Source of the DNA: Paraburkholderia sp. FT54
GTDB lineage: Bacteria > Pseudomonadota > Gammaproteobacteria > Burkholderiales > Burkholderiaceae
Direction of reading: 5' to 3'
Assembly: GCF_031585635.1 (NCBI RefSeq)
Contig: NZ_CP134197.1
Coordinates: forward strand, 1 to 64,000
Length of the DNA: 64,000 bases
Shown: positions 1 through 7,832 of the stretch, one piece after another
Numbering within the stretch: position 1 is the stretch's first letter
Layout: each line of letters starts with the position of its first letter
Notes under the pieces: model-generated
Database searches by the model: none
What the model was told of the DNA's origin: nothing
Seen by the model: only the letters and a program-made list of their open reading frames with translations
Position numbers and translations under genes: made by a program

Positions 1-195
1 GAGAGATAGTGTGCATTGGCGCTGATCCCAAATGTCGATGGTGCGCCAGCATGCACAAAATCCCTCACCTCTACGATTTCATCAACTTCAACCGCAGCGA
101 CCAGACCGTCAGACGATAGTCGCGGCGCGAGTGAAGTGGGCCGACGACGCTGCGTGCATCGGCTAGCGGTAGACGCTGCACACAATCTCTCACCT
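1..195 (-). repeat. left iteron cluster, mostly inverted orientation
   Basis: Two clear copies lie on the minus strand: 177-195 reads AGGTGAGAGATTGTGTGCA, and 52-70 reads AGGTGAGGGATTTTGTGCA. A partial plus-strand copy, GAGAGATAGTGTGCA, occupies 1-15 and is cut by the window edge. These face the plus-strand cluster at 517-758 across about 320 bp of spacer. Confidence 0.8.
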
Positions 196-429
196 TTGCG
201 GGAAGGAACCAGGAAAATCACTGACGCAATGCCGAATACATGGAGTGCGACACCGCCTAACATCACCCCATTCGAAAAGTGCCGCTTCGTCCCCGCACCC
301 CCGTAAAGCACGACAGGGCACTTGGCGTCACTGTCTTGAGCCAACGACTGCGGAGCCTCTTGGGGTTCCGCAACAGGTCGGACCTTCGTGATCGACTTTG
401 CGTAAAGTTAGCCGCTGACGTTAGCTGCG

Positions 430-510
430 GTTGGTTGGTTGTTTTTATAAAAAAACGAACTAACAAACCCACAAGCGAAACACCATTCCTTTGTTATCAA
501 ACAGTTATCA
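430..510. other. AT-rich candidate DNA-unwinding element
   Basis: This is the only markedly AT-rich stretch in the origin. It contains a GTTTTTATAAAAAAAC near-palindrome (about 440-456) and the words TTATCAAA and TTATCACC just before the first plus-strand iteron at 517. Location between two iteron arrays and composition suggest the melting site; this is inference. Confidence 0.5.
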
Positions 511-516
511 CCTGAG

Positions 517-758
517 AGGTGAGACCCAATGTGCCAAAGGTGAGAGAAAATGTGCACCTCGGGTGAGATATCTGGGGGCGGAAGGGGAGATTTATAGCTT
601 GCCGAGGTGAGAGCTAAAGATGCGTTTCGCCGAAGGTGAGAGATTTTGCCACGATACCTGTGGATAACCGGCTGAAACCCCATGCCATCGCAGGCCGGGG
701 GTCCGAACTTCGTACGAGTGGTGAGAGATGGTGTGCCAAAGGTGAGAGATGATGTGCA
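517..758 (+). repeat. right iteron cluster (about seven copies)
   Basis: Plus-strand copies sit at 517-535 (AGGTGAGACCCAATGTGCC), 538-556 (AGGTGAGAGAAAATGTGCA), 605-623, 634-650, 719-737 (TGGTGAGAGATGGTGTGCC) and 740-758 (AGGTGAGAGATGATGTGCA), with a half copy GGGTGAGATA at 561-570. Two pairs are spaced 21 bp start to start (517/538 and 719/740), two helical turns, which favours binding of initiator on one DNA face. The first half AGGTGAGAGA is better conserved than the TGTGC half. Confidence 0.85.
659..667 (-). promoter_or_regulatory. DnaA box
   Basis: TGTGGATAA is a perfect match to the reverse of the consensus DnaA box TTATCCACA. It lies between iterons inside the right cluster, as expected for an origin that recruits host DnaA. 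Confidence 0.75.
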
Positions 759-779
759 TGCGGATCGCCCCGGCGGCAA

Positions 780-824
780 AGGTGAGACTTTCTTGTTGAC
801 TTCTCACCTTCGTATGCCTAGAGT
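780..824 (+). promoter_or_regulatory. rep promoter overlapped by inverted half-iterons
   Basis: TTGACT (796-801), a 17-bp spacer and TAGAGT (819-824) form a plausible sigma-70 promoter 26 bp before the initiator start codon. AGGTGAGA at 780-787 and its exact reverse complement TCTCACCT at 802-809 flank and overlap the -35 element. In many iteron replicons Rep monomers bind direct iterons while Rep dimers bind an inverted half-iteron pair and repress rep, so this is the probable autoregulatory operator. Confidence 0.65.
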
Positions 825-849
825 CTGCTGAAATTTCCAGGGAACAGGC

Positions 850-2346
850 ATGTCCAGTAGCGTCGACCGACGGGTCACCCCTCTCCAATTTGCACTGGAC
901 CTATTCGTGGAGATGGCGCCGGCGCAACGGTCCATCGACGAGACAAGTCCGGATAAAGATATCGGTTATCAAAAGAACCGGGTCTTCGCACGCATTATCG
1001 GTTTAGGACTGTCCGCAAGACGTTTTGTCGATGCCGCTTACTTCATCGTCGCGCAGGATCCTGAAATTCAGGAAACCTACGACGTGACGCTCAGCTTTTT
1101 TAAATGGCTGATGCGCTATGACAGCAGGAACAAGAAGCATTTTTCCAGCGTCATCCGCAGCGTCAAATCTTCCATGCTCGAAGTGATGAGTGCGCCCGTA
1201 GTGTCCGTAGATTCGAAAGGAAGGATGCTGGAGGAGCCTCTCGAACCCGGCGAAGAGGGCAGCGCCGGTGATGACGATGCGGATGAGGACCTGGTCGTCC
1301 AGAATGAAGACGGGGACTGGCTCGAGTTGATCGGCCGGGTCAGCGTCAGAAATGGCCGGATTCGCTTCCGGGTGCCGATCGAGCTGCAACGCCTCATCAA
1401 GGACCCTGAGAACTCGTACTGGACTAGCCTGCTAGTCACCTCGAGATTTACGCTCATCTATGCCCGAGGCATTTACGACCATGTCTTGCCATCCGTTCCC
1501 AACGGGCTAACGGACTGGCTGTCACTCGACCTCGTTCGGAACTTGCCCGGTAAGTCATGGGCAAACAACGCTGAGTTCAAATACTTCAAGCGCGATTATC
1601 TCGAGCCAGCCGTCAACCAGATCAATGAACTGTCCGACATCGAGCTGTCGTATGAGACCCGTGCCGGAACGCCCGGCTCGCGAAAGAAAGACCAGATACG
1701 CTTCCGGCTCAAACGTAAAGAAGGGGCGTTGGCATCCAAAGCGGCCATGCTCAACTCGGTCGTGCTTTTCAAGATGCTCCAGGATGAATTCGGACTGTCT
1801 GAAAAACAGTTTGAAAAAATCGCCGAGAACAGGGTCGTCTGGACAGACGAGCGTATTCAACAAGCCATCGATTACACCCGGTGGACAATCAGGCAGGGTA
1901 TCAAGGTAAAAAGAGCATCCGCCTACTTGATGAGGGCTCTCTCAGACAACTATCGCGTATCCGATGCCGACAGGCAGGTTGAGTTGATTCAGGCTCAGAT
2001 CGTCGAGGCGGCGACCGGCGAGCAGGGAGCCAGGTCCGACAGGCAAAAGGCAGTCGAGGCCAGCCTGGCGGCAGCTAACGCGGCAGCGGATAAACGGCGG
2101 CAGGAGGAGATTCGCCTGGCGCGCGAATTCTTCGACACAGCGGACAAGAAGACACGGGAGGACCTCGTTCGCAAGTTTGTCGCGTCGAGCACAATGGGAC
2201 TGCGTGCTATTGAGCGTCAAATGCTCAAGCCGGCGAATGTCACTGAGGCCAACATTCTGAATCTGCCAGACGTTGCCAATACGTTCAGTTCGTACGTCGC
2301 CGGTGAAATTAGAAAAGCTGCACGGGTACGTGCGCGGAATTCATAG
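850..2346 (+). CDS. replication initiation protein
   Basis: The 498-aa product lies directly after the iteron origin and is read away from it, so it should bind the iterons and recruit the replisome. It has no signal peptide or membrane segment. About residues 1-110 and 175-370 look like the two winged-helix halves of a Rep_3/RepB-type initiator. A very acidic linker rich in Glu and Asp (about 125-155) separates them. The C-terminal 130 residues are Ala/Arg/Glu-rich and probably helical or coiled. ATG at 850 follows CAGGGAAC. I assign function from position and general resemblance rather than from a diagnostic motif. No parA or parB is seen in the window; they may lie left of the origin. Confidence 0.8.
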   Translation: MSSSVDRRVTPLQFALDLFVEMAPAQRSIDETSPDKDIGYQKNRVFARIIGLGLSARRFVDAAYFIVAQDPEIQETYDVTLSFFKWLMRYDSRNKKHFSSVIRSVKSSMLEVMSAPVVSVDSKGRMLEEPLEPGEEGSAGDDDADEDLVVQNEDGDWLELIGRVSVRNGRIRFRVPIELQRLIKDPENSYWTSLLVTSRFTLIYARGIYDHVLPSVPNGLTDWLSLDLVRNLPGKSWANNAEFKYFKRDYLEPAVNQINELSDIELSYETRAGTPGSRKKDQIRFRLKRKEGALASKAAMLNSVVLFKMLQDEFGLSEKQFEKIAENRVVWTDERIQQAIDYTRWTIRQGIKVKRASAYLMRALSDNYRVSDADRQVELIQAQIVEAATGEQGARSDRQKAVEASLAAANAAADKRRQEEIRLAREFFDTADKKTREDLVRKFVASSTMGLRAIERQMLKPANVTEANILNLPDVANTFSSYVAGEIRKAARVRARNS

Positions 2347-2576
2347 CGTTCTGCAAGGCCATCGGCAACGCGAGGCCTTTCAGCCTCTATCGATTTGCCG
2401 GACGGCCCGCATCAGCATCCGCGGTGCGTGCGTGCCGCGCGGCGCATGATTCGCTGACAAGCCGCGTGAGGAGGCCGACCGAAACCGCGCGGTGAGGCTC
2501 CGTCAGCAAGCGTGTCCAGATGCGGCTATGATTTCGTGCGGCGATCGGCGCCGAAACAGGAAAGGAAAAAATCCCG

Positions 2577-2885
2577 ATGATTCATGTTATTGCAACGATC
2601 ACTGCCCAGCCCGGTCAACGCGAAGCCGTGCTGGCGCTCTTCAACAAGAACCGTCCGGCGGTGCTGGCGGAAGAGGGGTGTATCAGCTACGAGGCCGTAG
2701 TCGACGTGCCGGACTTCGGGACGATTCAGACACCGCTCGGCACGGACACCTTTGCTGTAATCGAACGTTGGGAAAGCGCGGAAGCGTTGAAGGCGCATGC
2801 GGCCTCCGCGCATATGGCCGAATATGGACGCAATACTCGTCCGTTGCTCGTGAGCCGCGTCATCAACGTGCTTCAGGCCTGCTAA
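2577..2885 (+). CDS. antibiotic biosynthesis monooxygenase (ABM) family protein
   Basis: A 102-aa protein of YgiN/ABM type: a single ferredoxin-like alpha/beta domain. It starts MIHVIATITAQPG, which is the usual first strand, and carries the family's mid-sequence pattern (GCISYEAVVD, then FAVIERWES and a helix with AHAASAHM). Members are small cofactor-independent quinol monooxygenases or related oxygenases acting in the cytoplasm as dimers; the substrate cannot be told. Purine-rich AGGAAAGGAAAAA lies upstream of ATG. The gene stands alone between the initiator and a stretch with nothing recognisable. Confidence 0.85.
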   Translation: MIHVIATITAQPGQREAVLALFNKNRPAVLAEEGCISYEAVVDVPDFGTIQTPLGTDTFAVIERWESAEALKAHAASAHMAEYGRNTRPLLVSRVINVLQAC

Positions 2886-3203
2886 AGGGCTGGGCCCGTG
2901 CAGCCCTGCGTTTGATGAGCAGGGAATGTCTCAAGCAGTCGGGCACCTAAACGATCGATGACGCTGTGAGTACGTTCGCTGCGTATTGCCCGCAACGACG
3001 CGATGGATCGTGAATGCACAGGGTCGGGCCGATAGCCATCCGGTCGCGATCGAAGGCCGGCCGAGGTCGCGCAAACTCGCTGCCTCGGCATGGCAAACCT
3101 GGCGTTGATACGATCCATGAAGCCGATGATGGGCGGAATCATCATCTGCGGCAGCCGAAACCGTCTAGGCCTGATCGCCTGTTTCCGTGGAAATATCGGC
3201 CGC
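2886..3203. other. gene-free stretch
   Basis: No supportable gene, repeat or regulatory site is seen between the ABM gene and the convergent MBL hydrolase gene. A minus-strand open frame spans it but lacks recognisable protein features. Confidence 0.5.
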
Positions 3204-3971
3204 TTACCGGATCGGCGGTGGAGGATACACCTTGCGATCGAAAACCCGTGGCTCATGGGCTGGCAGCACTGTTGCTCCAAGCGCTGCGATGCGGCGGAAG
3301 CTTTCGTCGTATGCGCGCAGGTCCGTGTGGTTGCCGTTCGGGATCGGCTCGCTGCCGTCTTCCGGCCAGTTTTCGTAGAGCGGAATCAGGTCGCCCGCGA
3401 TGAGATACGGTCCTGCCTGCGTGTCGACCAGCACACCCTGTGAGCCCGCCGTATGCCCCGGCAGGCGCAACACGCGGACGCCGGGCACCACGTCGGCGTC
3501 ACCGAACGCCACGTCCATCCGGTCGAGAATGTCCACCCACGGTGGAGTGTGGCCGCGCTGGTTGGTTTCGTAGATCGGACGTTGGAACGGCACCGGCCAG
3601 ACCGCCTCTTTCAACTCCGCTTCCTGGACGTGAAAGCGCGCGTTCGTGAACAACCGCGCGCCGCCGACATGGTCGTTATGCAGATGCGTGAGAATGACCA
3701 GTTCGACGGAAGCCGGGTCGACGCCTTCGCGCGCCAGTCCGTATTGCAGCAGGTCGTCGATTCCGGCATCTGTCTCGGTGTAGCACTGCGGTGCGCGCGA
3801 GCGGGAACCCGGTCCAGCATCGACGACGATCGTATGGCTAGCGCTGCGCAGCAACCACGCAATACACGGCGCATGCAGGCGCGCGGAACCGCAGTTCTTG
3901 CGGTACAAAAAGCACGATCGCTCATGGTTGACGATATCGCCGCAGCGGATCGGTACGATGGTGAATGCCAT
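3204..3971 (-). CDS. MBL-fold hydrolase, N-acyl homoserine lactonase-like
   Basis: A 255-aa metallo-beta-lactamase-fold enzyme. The metal motif HLHNDHVGG (H-x-H-x-D-H) is intact, followed by the LPGHTAGSQG strand and a C-terminal PAHEP histidine, giving all ligands of a dinuclear zinc site. Within the superfamily it resembles the AttM/AiiB lactonase-like group, so hydrolysis of a lactone or ester is likely, but an acyl-homoserine lactone substrate is not proven. I use the ATG at 3971 (MAFTIVPI), which begins right at the fold; an in-frame GTG at 4007 without ribosome-binding site would add 12 residues. It may belong with the LacI operators 290-400 bp upstream. Confidence 0.8.
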   Translation of the reverse strand: MAFTIVPIRCGDIVNHERSCFLYRKNCGSARLHAPCIAWLLRSASHTIVVDAGPGSRSRAPQCYTETDAGIDDLLQYGLAREGVDPASVELVILTHLHNDHVGGARLFTNARFHVQEAELKEAVWPVPFQRPIYETNQRGHTPPWVDILDRMDVAFGDADVVPGVRVLRLPGHTAGSQGVLVDTQAGPYLIAGDLIPLYENWPEDGSEPIPNGNHTDLRAYDESFRRIAALGATVLPAHEPRVFDRKVYPPPPIR

Positions 3972-4031
3972 GTCTGAGGCTCGCTTCAACTGTTTTATGG
4001 TGCTCACGCAGGGCGGCCCGCTTGACGGGCT

Positions 4032-4070
4032 GGACCCTGCCCGAACCTGGACCCTGCCCGAACCTGGACC
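4032..4070. repeat. tandem 17-bp direct repeat
   Basis: GGACCCTGCCCGAACCT occurs twice head to tail (4032-4048 and 4049-4065) with a third partial GGACC. The region is non-coding, just upstream of the MBL gene. Likely replication slippage. Confidence 0.7.
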
Positions 4071-4258
4071 GGGAGCAGATGAATGACCGTGCGGCGAGTT
4101 CGGTCAGTTCGGTCGTTTCCCTTCCCACTAATACATGAGCAATGGTGACACTGCCGTCGTACTCGGTACACATGACCCCGCCGCGCGCATTCGTGGGGCG
4201 ATCAGTGCCTTGCGGCGGTCGCGGGTGTGGCCGTTCGGAAGCACAGTATAGGCGAATC

Positions 4259-4275
4259 AAGTAAGCGCTTTCTCT
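4259..4275 (+). promoter_or_regulatory. LacI-type operator, copy 1
   Basis: AAGTAAGCGCTTTCTCT has the AAGCGCTT core typical of LacI-family operators. It matches 16 of 17 bases of a second site on the other strand at 4354-4370. It lies about 290 bp upstream of the MBL gene and about 700 bp upstream of the LacI-family gene. Confidence 0.65.
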
Positions 4276-4353
4276 TGAAGTTCTCGGGGTTTCCCCGTAA
4301 ACTGCGGCAGAAATTTGGGCTTTGATTAAATTTCGACGGAAATTTCGAGTGGT

Positions 4354-4370
4354 AGAGAAAGCGATTACTT
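4354..4370 (-). promoter_or_regulatory. LacI-type operator, copy 2 (inverted)
   Basis: On the minus strand this reads AAGTAATCGCTTTCTCT, one mismatch from copy 1. The two are 95 bp apart, close to nine helical turns, and in inverted orientation, an arrangement compatible with a DNA loop held by a tetrameric or dimer-of-dimer LacI protein. The encoded regulator at 4982 is the natural candidate. Confidence 0.65.
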
Positions 4371-4981
4371 AAACTGCGCGCTTGATGAGCGCTAACTGGC
4401 GCGTGTGGCTGACTCCCGTCTGCGCACGTGGTGTCAAACGCGCGGTGTTCACGAGCTTGAATCACGCGGTGGGATTTCATCGACACGATCGGTTGATCGC
4501 CAACGCGGCCGGCTGGCTGAACGCGTAACAGACACATCATAACGGTCGCATGCATGCGGATCGACCGGGTTCATCCCGGCAATATGCCGACGGCGCCGCG
4601 TCACCTCTTCATATCGCTTGGCGACCACGACATGATGCAACTGACGCAACGCTGCATCGGTTATCCCGACGACCACTTCGTGATCGTGCCCGGTGTGTTG
4701 GGCAATGCGCGCAAGGACAAACCGTACGGCAGCGGGATTACGCGCCGGAGAATAACGCACGACGGTACGGTGTGCAGTTCACGGCCAAGAAGCGGATGTG
4801 AGATGGACGTGAAGCGCTCGTTCCGGCGACTTCGACTGACTCGTGCGCCGGACGCGGACGCTAACCGCACAGGGCAGGCGAAGGCCCGCGCCCAGCGGTG
4901 GCCATTTCTCAAGGTGCCGCGTTATAGTATGCCGCAAAGGGAAGGCGCGATCGTGCGCCTCGAGATCGGGCAGGGTGCAAG
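4371..4981. other. long leader or decayed region before the LacI gene
   Basis: About 600 bp without a gene I can recognise. A plus-strand frame at 4554-4800 has protein-like stretches (for example HLFISLGDHDMMQL and DDHFVIVPGVLGNARKD) and then loses coherence, so it may be the remains of a gene that the two operators once controlled. I could not identify a family. Confidence 0.35.
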
Positions 4982-6028
4982 TTGACCAACGAGGCAAAGA
5001 AAAGAGCGCCGCGTCGCAAATCGAATGCGATTTCCGTGATAGATGTCGCGCGCGCGGCAGGGGTATCGACTGCGACCGTTTCGCGCGTGTTGAACGGCAA
5101 CGCAAAGGTAGCGGCTGAACTGCAGAACCGCGTACGCGACATCGCCCAGGAACTCGGCTACACACCGCACGCCGCGGCGCGTGCGCTGGCATCGCAGCGC
5201 TCGAAAACGATCGGCGCGGTGATCCCGTCGCTGGAAAACCAGAACTTCGCGATCGGCGTGTTCGCGCTGCAAAAGCGCATCGGGGAGGCCGGCTACACGT
5301 TGCTGCTCGGATGCTCGTACTACGACCAGGAAGACGAACTGAAGCAGGTCCGCGCCTTGATCGCGGACGGCATCGCCGGGTTGATGCTCGTGGGCCGCAG
5401 CCACTCGCCCGCGCTCTACGAGCTGATCGAAAAGGAACAGATTCCGCTTGTCAATGGCTGGACAGTCGATCACCACTATCCGTATGTCGGCTTCGACAAC
5501 GTGGCGGTCGGCCGCCGCCTCGCCGATTATCTGCTCGATCTCGGGCACACGCGCTTCGGCATGATTACGCAAATGACGCAGCACAGCGACCGTGCGGCTG
5601 ATCGCATCATCGGCGTGCGCGCGGCGCTGCAATCGCGCGGACTGCAGTTACGCCACGAGCATCTGATTGAGATGCCGCACAAGATCATTGAAGGGCAGAT
5701 GGCGATGAAGGCGCTGATGAACGGCCCAGAGCGTCCCACGGCCGTCATTTGCGGCACCGATCTGCTTGCAATCGGCGCGCTGGCCGAGGCGCGCGAGTCG
5801 GGTATCGACGTGCCGGGCGACCTGTCGATCGCGGGCATCAACGACATCGAATTTTCCAGCTTCACGTCACCGCCGCTAACGACCATGCGGCTCGCCGCTG
5901 ATGAAATCGGCGCGCGCAGCGCCGAGTATCTGCTCGCACGGATCGAAGGACGGCCCGTGAGTTCGCAGTACATCGTGCCGACCGACCTGATCGTGCGTGG
6001 CACGACGGCGCGGCCTCGCAACGCCTAG
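4982..6028 (+). CDS. LacI family transcriptional regulator
   Basis: A 348-aa repressor. After a basic N-terminal arm, ISVIDVARAAGVSTATVSRVLNG (about residues 17-39) is the classic LacI helix-turn-helix, followed by the hinge helix ending AAARALASQRS. The remainder is a periplasmic-binding-protein-like effector domain (about 65-340). Start is TTG at 4982 preceded by CAGGGTGCAAG; no ATG lies before the HTH. Likely operators are the two AAGTAAkCGCTTTCTCT sites at 4259 and 4354. Effector unknown; the family generally senses sugars or sugar acids. Confidence 0.9.
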   Translation: MTNEAKKRAPRRKSNAISVIDVARAAGVSTATVSRVLNGNAKVAAELQNRVRDIAQELGYTPHAAARALASQRSKTIGAVIPSLENQNFAIGVFALQKRIGEAGYTLLLGCSYYDQEDELKQVRALIADGIAGLMLVGRSHSPALYELIEKEQIPLVNGWTVDHHYPYVGFDNVAVGRRLADYLLDLGHTRFGMITQMTQHSDRAADRIIGVRAALQSRGLQLRHEHLIEMPHKIIEGQMAMKALMNGPERPTAVICGTDLLAIGALAEARESGIDVPGDLSIAGINDIEFSSFTSPPLTTMRLAADEIGARSAEYLLARIEGRPVSSQYIVPTDLIVRGTTARPRNA

Positions 6029-6409
6029 GTCGCCGATGCGCGGCATGTTGCCTTATGGAAAGACGCAGAGCGGGGGCGCACGGACCGTGGCGCGCGGAGC
6101 GACGACGCGTCGGTGATTCGTAAGGCCGGGCGGAGGCTCAGATCCTCGCTGACTCCGACGACGCAATTGTGCGGCTGAAGCGTATCGCGCAGCATGCTCG
6201 GACCCAGCACACAACACGTGCGGCCGCGTTCGCACCGGCGGCAATGCCCGCCTCAGATTTCCCGGACAGCCACGGCAAGAATGCCCATCTGGCGACCTGC
6301 GCTGGCAAGTCCGATGCACGACATCGTGTAATGGAGTTTCTCCCAACGTCGCAACTCACGGTTGCAGCCCCTCATGAAGCTGACGCCAAACTATTCCTGC
6401 GCGTTCACG
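6029..6409. other. intergenic stretch
   Basis: No gene or convincing signal seen between the LacI gene and the RpiR operator at 6410. Confidence 0.5.
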
Positions 6410-6424
6410 TGAAATTTGTTTACA
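6410..6424 (+). promoter_or_regulatory. candidate RpiR operator upstream of the regulator gene
   Basis: TGAAATTTGTTTACA, one of three copies of TGAAATTTnnTTACA in this locus. It fits the imperfect palindrome TGwAA-N5-TTwCA. Its place about 75 bp before the regulator start suggests autoregulation. Confidence 0.65.
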
Positions 6425-6500
6425 CTGGTTAGTGCAAAAAACGTTGCCGGCAAAACTGCGTGCGGGGACAGGCGTGCGCACAAAATCAGCGAATTGAAGC

Positions 6501-7442
6501 ATGGATAACCTGCAGGTAGTACCTCACTCCACGACCGACACTCTGGCGAGAATCCGGGCGATTTCAGACTCTCTGCCTGATGCGCAGCAACAGGTGGGAA
6601 AAGCGATACTCGCCGAGCCGGAGTGGTCGGTGCGAGCCAATGTCGCGGAGATTGCGCACCGCGCTGGCGTCAGCGCGCCCACTGTCGTCCGATTCTGCCG
6701 CGCCGTGGGCTTCGAAGGATTGAGCGACTTCAAGCTGCAGCTTGCGCAGAGCCTGGCGGTAGGCACACCGTACCTTCATCGAGCGGTCAACGCCAAGGAT
6801 GACGTAGCGAGCCTCGTCCACAAAATCCTTTACGGAGCCGCCGCCGTGCTGACCAGTCTCGAGAGCCAGCTCGATGCCGACACGATCAGTCACGCCATCG
6901 AGAAGCTCGCCGCGGCTAACCGGATCGACTGTTATAGCGTGGGCAGCGTGTCGACTTTTCTCGCCAACGACGCGCAGTCGCGCTTCGCGCGCTTGGGTCT
7001 CACATCGAACGCTTATTTCGATCCGCATATGCAGGTCATCTCGGCAGCAGCGCTGTCGCCTCGGGATGTCGTGCTCGCGATCTCACACGTCGGACGTATG
7101 CCGACCCTGCTGGAGGCGGTAGCACTCGCGCGCGAACAGGGCGCGACGGTGATCGGCATTACCCGGCCCGACACACCGCTTGCGAAGCAGTGCAGCATTC
7201 CAATCGGAATGATCGTGCCCGAGGACGCCGCTGCGCGCGTGGGCACGGAGGCGTACCTCGCCGGACAGATACTCATCGAGGTCCTGATGGTCGGGGTTGG
7301 CTTGCGACTCGGCCCATCGGCGCTTGAGCGGCTCAAGCGAGTCCGGTCCGTGCTGCGCGAGAGGGGCGTCGATAGCGACGTCCACCCGGCGTTGCAGCGC
7401 GCTTGGTCGGAAGCGGAGCGCGACGCGCTCGGTGACGACTAG
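6501..7442 (+). CDS. MurR/RpiR family transcriptional regulator
   Basis: A 313-aa two-domain regulator. Residues about 10-85 form the RpiR helix-turn-helix domain, with VAEIAHRAGVSAPTVVRFCRA as the recognition motif and GFEGLSDFKLQL after it. Residues about 120-270 form a SIS sugar-isomerase-like domain (YSVGSVSTFLANDAQSRFARLG, then AISHVGRMPTLLEAV) that binds a phosphosugar-type effector in characterised members. It lies upstream of and in line with the D-aminoacylase/ABC operon. Sites at 6410, 7560 and 7778 share a palindrome and frame both promoters, so it very probably controls itself and that operon. Confidence 0.9.
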   Translation: MDNLQVVPHSTTDTLARIRAISDSLPDAQQQVGKAILAEPEWSVRANVAEIAHRAGVSAPTVVRFCRAVGFEGLSDFKLQLAQSLAVGTPYLHRAVNAKDDVASLVHKILYGAAAVLTSLESQLDADTISHAIEKLAAANRIDCYSVGSVSTFLANDAQSRFARLGLTSNAYFDPHMQVISAAALSPRDVVLAISHVGRMPTLLEAVALAREQGATVIGITRPDTPLAKQCSIPIGMIVPEDAAARVGTEAYLAGQILIEVLMVGVGLRLGPSALERLKRVRSVLRERGVDSDVHPALQRAWSEAERDALGDD

Positions 7443-7524
7443 ATGCATCTACCCGGCGGAATGGCCCTGGCGCAGCGTCCGCCGTGATTGGGCAGCGCCC
7501 ACCCAAAATTTACTTTTTTTCTTT

Positions 7525-7553
7525 TTGACATCAAAGGACCAAAGCATTACGCT
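7525..7553 (+). promoter_or_regulatory. promoter of the D-aminoacylase/ABC operon
   Basis: TTGACA (7525-7530), 17-bp spacer, TACGCT (7548-7553). The -35 is perfect. The operator at 7560-7574 starts where transcription should begin, the position expected for steric repression. Confidence 0.6.
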
Positions 7554-7559
7554 TGGTTC

Positions 7560-7574
7560 TGAAATTTAGTTACA
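7560..7574 (+). promoter_or_regulatory. candidate RpiR operator at the +1 region
   Basis: TGAAATTTAGTTACA, overlapping the predicted start site of the promoter at 7525-7553. The following bases TCAAG also resemble those at 7793 (TCTTA). Confidence 0.7.
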
Positions 7575-7777
7575 TCAAGAGGTATCGCAATACAGGGACG
7601 GTGATGGCTGACCGATACGGCAATCTTCCATTTCAATAGGACTACAAATTGATTTTATGCCGTAAACGGCGACGTTGCAGTGCGTTTCGCGCTGAGTCCA
7701 TTGAAACGCCGGGCGGCCGGCGGAACGGATGGGGTTCTTTTCTGGCAGCGCATAGCGACGATACCGAGCCTTGAGAA

Positions 7778-7792
7778 TGAAATTTACTTACA
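7778..7792 (+). promoter_or_regulatory. candidate downstream RpiR operator
   Basis: TGAAATTTACTTACA, 218 bp after the copy at 7560 and 41 bp before the deacylase ATG. A pair of sites at this distance could act by looping or by a transcription roadblock. Confidence 0.65.
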
Positions 7793-7832
7793 TCTTATCC
7801 ACAGCAACATTTGCCTTGGCGAAATTGGACCT

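Larger units (their letters stand above)
1..830. other. iteron-type replication origin (oriV) of the replicon
   Basis: No gene is visible here. The region carries many copies of a 19-bp repeat close to AGGTGAGAGATnnTGTGCA. A cluster in minus orientation lies near the left edge (52-70, 177-195) and a plus-orientation cluster lies at 517-758. A perfect DnaA box (659-667) and an AT-rich stretch (about 430-510, with TTTTTATAAAAAAA and two TTATCA words) lie between and within them. The replication initiator gene follows at 850. The first bases of the window already read as an iteron, so the origin continues to the left. Iterons, a DnaA box, AT-rich DNA and an adjacent rep gene are the standard parts of a Rep-controlled plasmid or secondary-chromosome origin. 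Confidence 0.85.

Noticed and set aside
2346..2420. Possible terminator after rep (AAGGCC ... GGCCTTT)
   Set aside because: Arms are only six bases with a long loop; not convincing.
7505..7518. Possible fourth RpiR site (AAAATTTACTTTTT)
   Set aside because: Has the AAATTTACTT part but lacks both the TG start and the ACA end of the palindrome, so similarity may be chance in an AT-rich promoter.
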